Assembly: GCA_016703765.1 (NCBI GenBank) | Contig: JADJBL010000007.1 | Coordinates: 62,001 to 126,000, forward strand | Reading direction: 5' to 3' | DNA from: Saprospirales bacterium | Lineage (GTDB): Bacteria; Bacteroidota; Bacteroidia; Chitinophagales; Saprospiraceae | DNA: 64,000 bases | Shown here: one piece after another, positions 46,196-55,411 of the stretch | How positions within the stretch are numbered: the first letter of the stretch is position 1 | Layout of the letters: each line of letters starts with the position of its first letter | Notes under the pieces: model-generated | What the model saw: the letters and a program-made list of their open reading frames with translations, nothing else | The model's database searches: none | Told to the model about the DNA's origin: nothing | Made by a program: the position numbers and the translations under genes

Positions 46196-47527
46196 TTGCC
46201 TTCCATACTCAGTCGCATATCTTCCATAAAAAACGATCCGGTAAAAGCCCTCCAGGTTTTCAACCTGATGCGCTTTTTCGTCACACTGAGCGCGGGGATC
46301 GCGTTGGCCAAGAGCGGCCTTCCGACGGGAGATATATCCCTCTACGAGAGCTGGCTGTTTTTTGGAAACCTGCTCACTTTTTTCTGGATGGGAGGAGGTC
46401 AAAATGCGCTAGTCTCGCTATATCCAAAACTGGAAAATCCCGAACACCGCAAGGTCCTCCTGTTTCAGTCCTTTGTCCTTTTTACATCCCTGGCTCTGGT
46501 TGCTTGCGCCCTTTTGGTTTTTGCCGGAAGCTGGATCGGGCCGAGGTTTACCAATGAAGGCCATATTCCTTCCCTGGGCTTGCTCTGCATTTTTATTTTG
46601 GGCAACGCGCCGGCCCAGTTGGTCCAGCTTCATTACCTTCTCGAAAACAAGGCTCGGGCGATCCTTGTGTATGGCGGGCTTAGCTTTGGACTTCAGCTGG
46701 TGGCCATTCTTCTTCCGTTAATTCTGGGCGTCGGGGTAAAGGGGATTTTTACAAGCCTTGCCATTTGGGCCGTTTTCAAGTGGTGTTGGTTGCTGGTTTT
46801 GGTCCTTCGACATGGAATCTGGATCTTCGATTTTTCGCAATTGAGGCATTTTGCCTGGTTGATGCTCCCCCTTACCCTCCATATTTTGGTGGGAAATAGC
46901 GTGGAATACACCGACGGCCTGATCGTGGCAAACTACTTTGGGGATGAAAAACAATTCGCCCTGTTCCGCTTCGGAGCAAGGGAGTTGCCGATCACCATGC
47001 TGCTGGTCGGGGGCATCGTGACGGGGATGGTTCCTGTACTGGCGAGAGATATGGAAGCCGGCTTGAGCGAGCTCCGCAAGCGCGTAAGCCGCCTGGCCCA
47101 TTGGCTTTTTCCCCTGAGCGGATTGCTCATGTTCCTTAGCGTGCCGGTATTTCCCATGGTCTACAATGGGGACTTTGCTATTTCTGCAAAAGTGTTCAAC
47201 ATCTACCTGCTCTTTTTGTGCAGCAGAATCCTCCTGCCTCAGGTCGTGATCATTGGAAAGCAACGGAATTTCGTTTTGGTATACAGCGCGATATTCGAGA
47301 CGGCCCTGAATATCGTCCTGAGCCTCTGGTGGGTGAGATATTGGGGCTTGCAGGGGATTGCCATGGCCTCCGCGCTGGCCTTTATGCTCAACAAATTCAA
47401 TCTGATGGCGTATAATTACTGGGCGCTGGGCATTCCTCCCGGCCGATACATCCCCATACGGCTTTGGTCGGCATACTCCCTGGGGCTTGTTCTTTGTTAT
47501 CTCGCATCAATCTGGATCTATGACTGA
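46196..47527 (+). CDS. Oligosaccharide flippase-like membrane protein (MOP superfamily)
   Basis: A 443-residue protein with about 12 membrane helices spread along its whole length, as in Wzx/MATE-like exporters. Examples are LMRFFVTLSAGIALAKSGLPTGDISLYE, an early helix block, and LWSAYSLGLVLCYLASIWIYD at the end. The start is TTG at 46196, 21 bases after the previous stop; the next in-frame ATG at 46268 would trim the first helix. The sulfotransferase start overlaps its end by eight bases. Confidence 0.82.
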   Translation: MPSILSRISSIKNDPVKALQVFNLMRFFVTLSAGIALAKSGLPTGDISLYESWLFFGNLLTFFWMGGGQNALVSLYPKLENPEHRKVLLFQSFVLFTSLALVACALLVFAGSWIGPRFTNEGHIPSLGLLCIFILGNAPAQLVQLHYLLENKARAILVYGGLSFGLQLVAILLPLILGVGVKGIFTSLAIWAVFKWCWLLVLVLRHGIWIFDFSQLRHFAWLMLPLTLHILVGNSVEYTDGLIVANYFGDEKQFALFRFGARELPITMLLVGGIVTGMVPVLARDMEAGLSELRKRVSRLAHWLFPLSGLLMFLSVPVFPMVYNGDFAISAKVFNIYLLFLCSRILLPQVVIIGKQRNFVLVYSAIFETALNIVLSLWWVRYWGLQGIAMASALAFMLNKFNLMAYNYWALGIPPGRYIPIRLWSAYSLGLVLCYLASIWIYD

Positions 47528-48539
47528 GGGCATTTTGATCGGCGGCTCGCCCAGCACCGGAAGTTCCGTTCTGGTAAACCTGCTCAACCGGCGCCCCGAA
47601 TTGTTGGCGGGGCCCGAAACCTACCTTTTTATCCATCCCCGGCTTTATAGCGACTGGCCTGCGTACCGCCGGTATTTGCTCAACCACAGCAAAACCGGAG
47701 GTTTGAAATCCATCGGTTGGTTCGCAATTAACGGAGCTTTGCTATTGGACCCGTTTTACGGGTGGGAACCTTTAAAACTAAAAGGCTTGGTTGAGGATTT
47801 TGGCGATTTTCCCTCATTCTGCGGCTCTTTTTTCAGTCCCGCCATGGCGAAAAAAGGGGCGACCCGCTGGGTGGAGAAATCTCCTTCGAATGCCCTTTGC
47901 ATGGAGGAGTTTTTGCAACATTTTCCCAGCGGGCTTGCGATCCATACCACCAGGGACCCTTACGACACGGTGGCTTCTCTGGTTTCAAGGGGGCGCTCCC
48001 CATTTCAGGCTGTCGCCTCCTATCTGGTAAATACGGCCTTTGCCCTTAAAATGGAGGGGCAAGAAAGGTATCACCGCATCCGCTACGAAGATTGGGTCGC
48101 GGACCCCGGCCAATACCTCGGAAAATGTTTCCGCTTCCTCGGGCTGGATTGGGATCCAAATATCCTTGAACCACCGGAAGAGGAGAAGGAAGTCCGTATG
48201 AAAGGCTGGCTTCAAAGCGAAAAAGGAAAATTAGGCGCCTCGAGCCTGGGCAGATTTCACAAAATGGAGGAAGGCGTTCGCGACAGGATCCGGTACGCTA
48301 TTTCCAGTATCCGGCTCCGGGATGGCTACCGTTTGAGGCATGGGATTCCGGTGAGTTCCATCCGGGGAATTTGCGACATACTGGATTATCCCTTTCAAGC
48401 GCCAGGCCCGGGCTTTTACCGGGAACTGGCGCTTGAGAAATACAGGGACCAATTTCATCGTCTCCGCAGGTTTTATCCCTTTTACGGCAATAAATACCCG
48501 GTTGAGATCCTGTCACACCAGGTTATCGAAGGTGTATAG
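47520..48539 (+). CDS. Sulfotransferase family protein
   Basis: A 339-residue cytoplasmic enzyme. The PAPS 5'-phosphosulfate loop is IGGSPSTGSSVLVNLLNRR near residue 6, WVEKSPSN is the central motif, and the 3'-phosphate site is HTTRDPYDTVASLVSRGRSP near residue 145. The ATG at 47520 inside the flippase end is chosen. It would transfer sulfate to a sugar, lipid or tyrosine acceptor. The last 27 bases overlap the end of the carbonic anhydrase gene. Confidence 0.87.
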   Translation: MTEGILIGGSPSTGSSVLVNLLNRRPELLAGPETYLFIHPRLYSDWPAYRRYLLNHSKTGGLKSIGWFAINGALLLDPFYGWEPLKLKGLVEDFGDFPSFCGSFFSPAMAKKGATRWVEKSPSNALCMEEFLQHFPSGLAIHTTRDPYDTVASLVSRGRSPFQAVASYLVNTAFALKMEGQERYHRIRYEDWVADPGQYLGKCFRFLGLDWDPNILEPPEEEKEVRMKGWLQSEKGKLGASSLGRFHKMEEGVRDRIRYAISSIRLRDGYRLRHGIPVSSIRGICDILDYPFQAPGPGFYRELALEKYRDQFHRLRRFYPFYGNKYPVEILSHQVIEGV

Positions 48540-49148
48540 CGGGTCGATTTGCGAATCGGGCCCCATGTGGAAAATGGGTTTCAGGATTCCGTCGTTCAGA
48601 CCGTAAACCCAGCCATGGAGCTCCGGACGTTGGTCTTGTTTCCAGGCTTTTTGCACGATCGAGGTTTTGGCAAGGTTGAAAACCTGTTCGCGCACATTGA
48701 GCTCCACCAGTCTGTTGGTCCGGTGTTCCGGGTCGCTGTCGGCATCGATTTCGTCGCGGTGCAGGCGGTACACGTCCTTGATGTTCCGGAGCCATTTGTT
48801 GATGATGCCGTGGGAGTGCGTGGTCATGGCGGCTTTGACCCCACTGCAGCCGTAATGCCCGCACACGATGATATGCTTGACCTTGAGGTAGACTACGGAG
48901 TATTCCAGCACGCTCAATAAGTTGAGGTCGGTGCTGACCACCAGGTTGGCGATATTGCGGTGGACAAAAATCTCGCCTGGATTGGTGCCCGTTAACTCAT
49001 TGGCCGGCACCCTGCTGTCGCTGCACCCGATCCAAAGAAATTCGGGGGTCTGGATGTTTTCGAGCCTGTGGAAGAATTCCGGATCGTCTAATACTCGCTC
49101 TTTCGCCCATGCTTTGTTTTCGAGCAACAATTTTTCAAACGGTTTCAT
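48513..49148 (-). CDS. Beta-class carbonic anhydrase
   Basis: A 211-residue zinc enzyme interconverting CO2 and bicarbonate. Zinc and dyad residues are in IGCSDSRVPANE near residues 42-50 and HYGCSGVKAA near residue 100; EYSVVYLKVKHIIVCGH and WVYGLNDG complete the family pattern. It lies 22 bases after a SulP transporter gene on the same strand, a pairing that suggests bicarbonate uptake. Confidence 0.94.
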   Translation of the reverse strand: MKPFEKLLLENKAWAKERVLDDPEFFHRLENIQTPEFLWIGCSDSRVPANELTGTNPGEIFVHRNIANLVVSTDLNLLSVLEYSVVYLKVKHIIVCGHYGCSGVKAAMTTHSHGIINKWLRNIKDVYRLHRDEIDADSDPEHRTNRLVELNVREQVFNLAKTSIVQKAWKQDQRPELHGWVYGLNDGILKPIFHMGPDSQIDPLYTFDNLV

Positions 49149-49170
49149 ATAGTTCGTTGATTTTAAGTTT

Positions 49171-50778
49171 TCAATTGTCCTGCGGATTGGCTTCTCCGTT
49201 TTCCCTGGTGTCGGATTCTATGACCAGAGCAGGGGTTTTAAAATTCAAATGCATTTTCTTGTAATCCGATTTCTTGATCTCCACCTTGATGTTCTTGAGA
49301 TGGGCGTGCGCCAGGTATTCGTTGATGGTGTCGGTGATGTCCTGATCGATGAAGTCCGCGCGGACCGCGTCGATGAGGACGGAAGAGTCTGGAGGGATGC
49401 GCTCCAGTTGGCGTTTAACCAGGGGTTTGTTTAAAAAACTCACGTCCTTTCTGAAACGCACGAGGAAATAATTACCCTCCTGAATTACAATGATGGCGGA
49501 ATGGAAATTGCTTCGCAAAAGGAAGAATAAACCTACGCCTATACCTATGGCAATGCCAATCAGCAAATCCGACAACAGAATAGCCACAATCGTTACCACA
49601 AAAGGGATGAACTGATCATAGCCTTTTGCCCAGAACTCCTTAAACAGGGAGACTTTGGCCAATTTATAACCCACAAAGATCAGGATAGCCGCCAGCGCCG
49701 AAAGTGGAATCATGTTTAACAAGCCCGGGATAATCGCCACGGAGAGCAGGATCAGAACCCCATGGAAAATGGCAGAAACCTTGGTAATAGCCCCCGAGGT
49801 GACATTGGCCGAGCTTCTGACGATCACCGAAGTAACGGGTATCCCGCCCAACAGTCCGGAGACGATATTACCAATCCCCTGGGCCTTCAATTCCCGGTTG
49901 TTTGGCGTCACCCGCCGGTAAGGGTCGAGCTTGTCCACCGCTTCGATGCTCAGCAGGGTTTCCAAACTTGCTATCAAGGCCAGGGTTACCCCGGCGATCC
50001 AAACATCCGGATTGGACAGAAAGGTAAAGTCCGGGAATGTGAAAAAGGAGAAAAAATCGGGCAAGCTGCCCGCTACCGGCAAACCCACCAAATGCTCCGC
50101 TTCCAGTGCCACCCCGGAGCCGGAGGATCGAAAAGTTTGATTGAGGACAATGCCTGCAATGACCGCAACGAGAGGGCCCGGTATTAACTTGAACAGGTTG
50201 CGGGTCTTGAAAAATTTCAACTCCCACAAAAGGAGTATGCCCAGAGATACCAGGGCAATAAGCAGAGCGCCGGGTTGGACGCTCTGCCACATAGAAATAA
50301 GTGCTGAAAAGGTGTTTCCTTCATCCGGCTGCCAGAATGATTCGATGCCCGCGAAAGTGCCGTCGTAGCCGAAAAAATGGGGCAATTGTTTGAGAATCAG
50401 GATGATCCCGATGGCGGCAAGCATGCCCTTGATCACGGAGTTGGGTACATAGTCCCCGATGACCCCAGCGCGGAGAAAGCCAAACAGAACTTGCAAGGCC
50501 CCGGCTATCACGACCGAAACCAGGAAACCTTCAAATGAGCCGATTTGGGTGATCCCGGCCGCCACGATCACGGTCAGACCGGCGGCAGGGCCGGATACGC
50601 TCAGGTTCGACCCGCTGAGCAGGCCGACCACGATACCGCCCACGATCCCGGCGATAATGCCGGAAAAGAGGGGGGCGCTGGAACCCAGGGCAATGCCGAG
50701 GCACAAGGGAATGGCTACGAGAAATACTACAACGGATGCGGGGATATCTGCTGTCGCAGAGCGGAGGTAATGTTTCAT
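49171..50778 (-). CDS. SulP-family anion permease with STAS domain
   Basis: A 535-residue transporter with about 12-14 membrane helices, starting MKHYLRSATADIPASVVVFLVAIPLCLGIALGSSAP. Signature stretches are SGPAAGLTVIVAAGI, QGIGNIVSGLLGGIPVTSVIVRSSANV (family signature) and a C-terminal STAS domain. The frame is open further upstream, but the ATG at 50778 fits the family. Grouped with carbonic anhydrase it is probably a bicarbonate rather than sulfate importer (inference). Confidence 0.9.
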   Translation of the reverse strand: MKHYLRSATADIPASVVVFLVAIPLCLGIALGSSAPLFSGIIAGIVGGIVVGLLSGSNLSVSGPAAGLTVIVAAGITQIGSFEGFLVSVVIAGALQVLFGFLRAGVIGDYVPNSVIKGMLAAIGIILILKQLPHFFGYDGTFAGIESFWQPDEGNTFSALISMWQSVQPGALLIALVSLGILLLWELKFFKTRNLFKLIPGPLVAVIAGIVLNQTFRSSGSGVALEAEHLVGLPVAGSLPDFFSFFTFPDFTFLSNPDVWIAGVTLALIASLETLLSIEAVDKLDPYRRVTPNNRELKAQGIGNIVSGLLGGIPVTSVIVRSSANVTSGAITKVSAIFHGVLILLSVAIIPGLLNMIPLSALAAILIFVGYKLAKVSLFKEFWAKGYDQFIPFVVTIVAILLSDLLIGIAIGIGVGLFFLLRSNFHSAIIVIQEGNYFLVRFRKDVSFLNKPLVKRQLERIPPDSSVLIDAVRADFIDQDITDTINEYLAHAHLKNIKVEIKKSDYKKMHLNFKTPALVIESDTRENGEANPQDN

Positions 50779-50956
50779 GAGAGCTGGTAATTGCTTTGTT
50801 GAGTGTGATAATAGTTTTACTACCATTTCCCAAACCAATAACTTCCGTTTTGGTTTTTGCCTAAGCGATCTTAAATATTTTTTAACATACCCAACCTCCG
50901 GGAGCCTAATGCCGTAAATAGGGGTACGATTCATTTTTCATCAAAAAATACCACTT

Positions 50957-52708
50957 ATGAAAAGGACCTTGCTGTTTATCGCATTGCTCGCACTGGCCTT
51001 CCAGGCCTGTAAAAAGGAGGATATCCCTCCCGTGCCCGATCCAAACCCGGAAGTTTTGAACCTCGGAAACCTGACCACCGCCTCCGCCTATGGTCTGGTG
51101 CTGGACGAGTCGGAAAACCCGGTAGCGGGCGCCCTGGTTTCCCTCGGAAATAAAACCGCCTTGACCGACGAGAATGGGGTTTTCGTGTTAAAAAACGCCC
51201 AGGTCAGAGAAAACCTGACCCAGGTGAAAGTCCTGAAAGGCGGGTATTTTACCGGTTCGAGGTCCTTTCGGCCCAAATACGAATCCAATCCCTATGTGCG
51301 CATCAAACTCCTCGAACGAAATACGACGGGCGAGTTCGAATCCTCCGCAGGCGGGGCCGTTCAACTGGCAGACAAGGTCGGGATCGAATTTCCAGCAGAT
51401 GGGATCGTAAATGGATCGGGACAAGCCTACAACGGAACGGTCCGGGTGGCCGTTCAATACCTCGACCCCACGGCGTCCGATCTGGATCAGATCATGCCCG
51501 GCAATTTGCTCGGGTTCAGTGAAGAAGACGGAGAGTCTGTGTTAGCTACTTTTGGAATGATTGCGGTCGATTTGTACGACCCCCTGGGGCAGAAACTTCA
51601 ATTGGCAGAAGGGAAACCGGCCAAAATCAGTATTTCCATCCCGGCAGCTCTTCAATCCAACGCACCGGAGCGCATCCCGCTTTGGTATTTCGACGAAGAC
51701 CTGGGTATCTGGATGGAAGAAGGAGAGGCGGTGCTGGAAAACGGCCAATACGTGGGCGAGGTCAGCCATTTCTCCTTTTGGAACTGCGATGCGCCTTTCC
51801 CGGTGATCCACATGAGCGGCAGCGTCTATTGGCAGGACCTTGGCAACCCGATGGGAAGCGTGAAAATAAGGCTGACCGTTCAAAATTCCTCTATCGCCGC
51901 CACTGGTTATTCAGATCTTGCAGGGGTGTTCGAAGGCGATATTCCTTCGGGTGAAGCGCTGTTTTTTGATGTGTTTGACCTTTGTGGAGATTTGGTCTAT
52001 TCCACTGAAATTGGCCCGTTTTCTGCTGATGTCGTTCTGGATCCAATCATTTTGACCACGGGGGTCTTCGGATTTACTCCGGTGTCCATATCGGGGAGTT
52101 TGGTGGATTGCGACGAAAATCCCGTGAGCAATGGTTATGTGAAGATTGGGAACAATGCCTGGATCACCATTCTTCCGGTGGACAATTCCGGCGCTTTTTC
52201 GGGCCTCATTCAAACCTGTACCGGCGGCGATTTTGAGGTCGTCGGGGTAAACCTGACGGATTTGGTGCAAAGCGATATTTATACCTTCCCCATCGCACCG
52301 GAAGTGGTCACCGGCCCGATCGAAGCCTGTGACATCGAACTGGCGGAATATGTCGAATTCGACCTGGACGGCGAGCCCTACCTACTGACCGAAAACATTT
52401 ACCTGGGAGACTCGCTGCCACAACAATCCTTCGCGATTTCCGCCTCGGGCGTGAACCAGAGCAATTGGCTCAGCTTTGCGGTAGCAGGAGCCGGAGAGGG
52501 TACTTTCCCGGCCAGTCAGTTTTTCCTGGGCAGCAATGCAGGCCAGGGAATATTTGCTACCGACCCGGAAAATATCACTGTGGAGGTGACAGAATACAGC
52601 TCCGTGCCCGGGGAACTCGTAAAGGGAAATTTCGAGGGAAATTTCCTGGACGGACAGGGAAACAGTCATACCATTTCCGGAAGTTTTAAGGCCATCAGAG
52701 ATTTCTGA
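50957..52708 (+). CDS. Large lipoprotein, paralogue A
   Basis: A 583-residue lipoprotein (lipobox LALAFQAC). After a short linker a carboxypeptidase-regulatory-like Ig domain (about 45-115: YGLVLDESENPVAGALVSLGNKTALTDENGVF) is followed by a domain of about 170 residues. That one contains YLDPTASDLDQIMPGNLLGF, GMIAVDLYD..GQ.LQL and IPLWYFDEDLGIWMEEGEA...GEVSHFSFWNCD, like the FAM171/CILP-type ectodomain. More Ig-like domains lead to a C-terminal segment ending SGSFKAIRDF. The next gene is a close paralogue. Function unknown; the location is probably the outer membrane. Confidence 0.85.
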   Translation: MKRTLLFIALLALAFQACKKEDIPPVPDPNPEVLNLGNLTTASAYGLVLDESENPVAGALVSLGNKTALTDENGVFVLKNAQVRENLTQVKVLKGGYFTGSRSFRPKYESNPYVRIKLLERNTTGEFESSAGGAVQLADKVGIEFPADGIVNGSGQAYNGTVRVAVQYLDPTASDLDQIMPGNLLGFSEEDGESVLATFGMIAVDLYDPLGQKLQLAEGKPAKISISIPAALQSNAPERIPLWYFDEDLGIWMEEGEAVLENGQYVGEVSHFSFWNCDAPFPVIHMSGSVYWQDLGNPMGSVKIRLTVQNSSIAATGYSDLAGVFEGDIPSGEALFFDVFDLCGDLVYSTEIGPFSADVVLDPIILTTGVFGFTPVSISGSLVDCDENPVSNGYVKIGNNAWITILPVDNSGAFSGLIQTCTGGDFEVVGVNLTDLVQSDIYTFPIAPEVVTGPIEACDIELAEYVEFDLDGEPYLLTENIYLGDSLPQQSFAISASGVNQSNWLSFAVAGAGEGTFPASQFFLGSNAGQGIFATDPENITVEVTEYSSVPGELVKGNFEGNFLDGQGNSHTISGSFKAIRDF

Positions 52709-52716
52709 TCCGGCCC

Positions 52717-52751
52717 AACGACACCGCGGCTCCACGTCGCGGTGTCGTTTT
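52717..52751 (+). terminator. Rho-independent terminator after paralogue A
   Basis: A perfect 12-base-pair stem, AACGACACCGCG at 52717-52728 with 52738-52749, has a 9-base loop and ends in TTTT. It begins 9 bases after the stop of the first lipoprotein gene. Confidence 0.85.
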
Positions 52752-52827
52752 CCCTCCTTATCCACCAAACCTTTGGAAGGTTAATCTCGTTAATCTCTGT
52801 TATTACCGATTAACAAAAATACCTTCC

Positions 52828-54570
52828 ATGAAACGCTTTCTTCTATTAACCGCCATTTTGCTCACGGGCATCCTCGCCTGTCGGAAAGACGATCTCCCCT
52901 CCGAGGGCGACCTTACACTCCAGGGATATAATTGGGGTAAGGAAATGCTCGTATCTGCCTACGGCCTCATTCTCGACGAAACGGATAGCCCTGTCGCAGA
53001 CGCCCAGGTAAGTCTCGGAAACCTCAGCACCACCACGGATCAAAACGGCGTATTTCGTATCAGAAATGCCCAGGTCAGGGAAAAACTGGCCCAGGTCAAG
53101 GTGGAAAAATCCGGCTTTTTCACGGGCTCGCGCTCTTTTCGCCCAACCGATAATCGCAACCCGTATATCAGGATCAAACTTTTGAAAAAGGAAATTACCG
53201 GCAGTTTCCAAAGCGGACCCGGTGGGGAAGTGGTACTTGGATCCAAGGTATCCATCCAATTTCCCGCCGATGCGGTGAGCACCTTAAACGGGCAAGCCTA
53301 TTCCGGAGAGGTACAGGTGGCGATCAGCTATATCGATCCAACCGCTTCCGACCTCGACCAAAGAATGCCGGGCAATTTGCTCGGCTTCCGCGAAGGGACC
53401 GGAGAAATGGGCCTGGCTACCTTCGGTATGGTGGCCGTAGAATTGAGCGGTTCTCAGGGGCAACCCCTCCAATTGGCCTCCGGGAAAAAGGCCACCCTGG
53501 CGCTCGCCGTTCCGAACTCCCTGGCAAGCACTGCTCCGGCGAACATCCCGCTTTGGCACTATGACGAATCCATCGGCATCTGGGTGGAGGAAGGAGAAGC
53601 CGTGTTGGAAAACGGCCGCTATATCGGAGAGGTTTCGCACTTTTCATTCTGGAATTGCGATGTGCCCTATCCGCTCGTGCACATGGAGGGAAGCGTTTTT
53701 CTCGACAGCCTGGGCAATCCCTTTAGCGGGGCATTGATCCGTATCACCGTATTGAGTTCCTCTTTTTCTGGCTTTGGCTTTTCGGACGAAGACGGGCTTT
53801 TTGAGGGAAGTATCCCCTCGGGAGAGGACCTCCTGCTGGAAATAGTGGATCTTTGCGGAGTGGTCGTGTACCAGGAAAATATCGGCCCTTTCGGCGTTGA
53901 TGTGATTTTGGACCCCATCATTATCTCCTCCGGCTCGCTCACCTACACACCCGTGCAGGTCACGGGGACTCTGGTAGACTGCGACGGCCTTGCGGTCACC
54001 GATGGATATATAAAAGTTCAGGCGGGTCAAAACGTGGCGATTTTCCAAACCGATCCCGCGACGGGCGTCTTCGATGGGGTGTTCCAGGCTTGCGATTCGA
54101 GCGATTTCATCCTCATAGGCGTCGATGAAACGGCCCTGCTGCAAAGCGATACGGCGACCTTTACGCCGGCTCCGCTGGTAGACGCGGGGATCGTGTCGGC
54201 CTGCACGGTCGAATTAGCCGAATACGTGAAATTCAAAATGGACGGGGTGGACCACCTCTTCACGGAATACGTCTCGCTCGCGGATTCGATCCCGGGCGCC
54301 GGGTTCATCCTATACGCTCAGGGCATCACCCAGAACGACCGGATAGCCATTGTCACCCCCGCTACTGGCCTGGGCGATTTTCAAGCGCTGGAATTTGGCT
54401 TCGGGTTTGGAAACTACGCGCAGGATCCCGAAAATATCATCATAATGGTGACAGAATACGGACCCGCGCCGGGGGATGTGGTGAAGGGAACTTTTGCAGG
54501 GAATTACCTGGATTCCTTTGGCAACCCCCACGAGGTATCCGGGGAGTTTAAGGCGCTGAGAGACTTTTAA
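52828..54570 (+). CDS. Large lipoprotein, paralogue B
   Basis: A 580-residue lipoprotein (lipobox LLTGILAC) aligned with the preceding gene over its full length, with shared blocks such as YIDPTASDLDQRMPGNLLGF, IPLWHYDESIGIWVEEGEAVLENG and GEVSHFSFWNCD. The order is the same: regulatory-like Ig domain, FAM171/CILP-like domain, further Ig domains and a terminal SGEFKALRDF. The Ig linker regions differ most. It has its own spacer and lies behind a terminator, so it is probably transcribed separately. Confidence 0.85.
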   Translation: MKRFLLLTAILLTGILACRKDDLPSEGDLTLQGYNWGKEMLVSAYGLILDETDSPVADAQVSLGNLSTTTDQNGVFRIRNAQVREKLAQVKVEKSGFFTGSRSFRPTDNRNPYIRIKLLKKEITGSFQSGPGGEVVLGSKVSIQFPADAVSTLNGQAYSGEVQVAISYIDPTASDLDQRMPGNLLGFREGTGEMGLATFGMVAVELSGSQGQPLQLASGKKATLALAVPNSLASTAPANIPLWHYDESIGIWVEEGEAVLENGRYIGEVSHFSFWNCDVPYPLVHMEGSVFLDSLGNPFSGALIRITVLSSSFSGFGFSDEDGLFEGSIPSGEDLLLEIVDLCGVVVYQENIGPFGVDVILDPIIISSGSLTYTPVQVTGTLVDCDGLAVTDGYIKVQAGQNVAIFQTDPATGVFDGVFQACDSSDFILIGVDETALLQSDTATFTPAPLVDAGIVSACTVELAEYVKFKMDGVDHLFTEYVSLADSIPGAGFILYAQGITQNDRIAIVTPATGLGDFQALEFGFGFGNYAQDPENIIIMVTEYGPAPGDVVKGTFAGNYLDSFGNPHEVSGEFKALRDF

Positions 54571-54578
54571 GGAAGATA

Positions 54579-54629
54579 AGAGATGAGAGAAAGAGGTATT
54601 AGTAATCTCTCATCTCTCATCTCTCATCT
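54579..54629. repeat. Inverted repeat with three CTCATCT heptamers
   Basis: AGAGATGAGAGA (54579-54590) pairs perfectly with 54606-54617 over a 15-base loop. From 54609 the heptamer CTCATCT occurs three times in tandem (54609-54629). It lies between two convergent genes and could terminate transcription, though no T-run follows. Confidence 0.8.
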
Positions 54630-54635
54630 AAATAA

Positions 54636-55347
54636 TTACTTACACTCCGTTGCGTGAGCCGCTACGGCAGCTTCAAAATCCGACCAGCGGGTTTTGTCGC
54701 CGTATTTTTTGGTTACGGTAGGGCAATCGCCCAGAAGGTCTTTAAACTCTTTGTCGTAGTTTTTCTTGTAGAGTTTGAAGGCGACTTCCTTGCCTTTTTT
54801 TACGTAGTAGGATTTGTCCTCGCCGCCTGCGACGGTAACGCCTGCTACACCGACAGAAGCGGTTTCATTGGCATAGGGATCGTGGAAGACTTTCACTTTA
54901 CCCGAAAAGGAGGGGTTGAGTAATTGAAGCATCAGCACCTGGGTGCCTTTTTTCAATTCGACCTCCGATTTTTCGAAATAGACATATCCTTTTCTCAGGC
55001 GGTAGGCGTCCAGATCCTGGTTATTCCACTTGGTCGCGTCGTTGAGGAAGTCCATTCCGCGGGCCAACTTGTCGAGGCCGCTGGGGGGCAGGTACATAAA
55101 TTTCACCTGGTTGGGCGTGAACTTCAGTTTTTTGCCGGAGATGGAATCGGTCACTTCAATGCTGGAGATCAGGCCTTTTGCGGGTCATTTTTTCCAGGGT
55201 ACCTGTAATTTCCTTCCCATCTTCGAGGGTCAGATAGGAGTTTTTCTGCCGGGAGTATCCTTCGGATGGCGGCATAAATACTTGCGAAAACAGGCTGGGG
55301 GTGATAAAACATAGCAAAGCGATTGCTACAACATACTTAAAATTCAT
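54636..55347 (-). pseudogene. Secreted protein of unknown function, frameshifted
   Basis: The gene starts with ATG at 55347 (MNFKYVVAIALLCFITPSLFSQ, a signal peptide). It leaves frame after EKMTRK and continues in another frame as GLISSIEVTDSISGKKLKF to the stop at 54636. Removing one base from the T4 run at plus-strand 55176-55179 gives a clean 236-residue protein. The mature part is basic and lysine-rich, with a helix near the C-terminus (KNYDKEFKDLLGDCP). I do not recognise it. The break may be a sequence error. Confidence 0.78.
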
Positions 55348-55411
55348 GTGTTGAGAGTTTTTATGAAGAATGCGCCAAAAGTAATGATTTTGGCAAATAA
55401 TCCTCTTTTTC

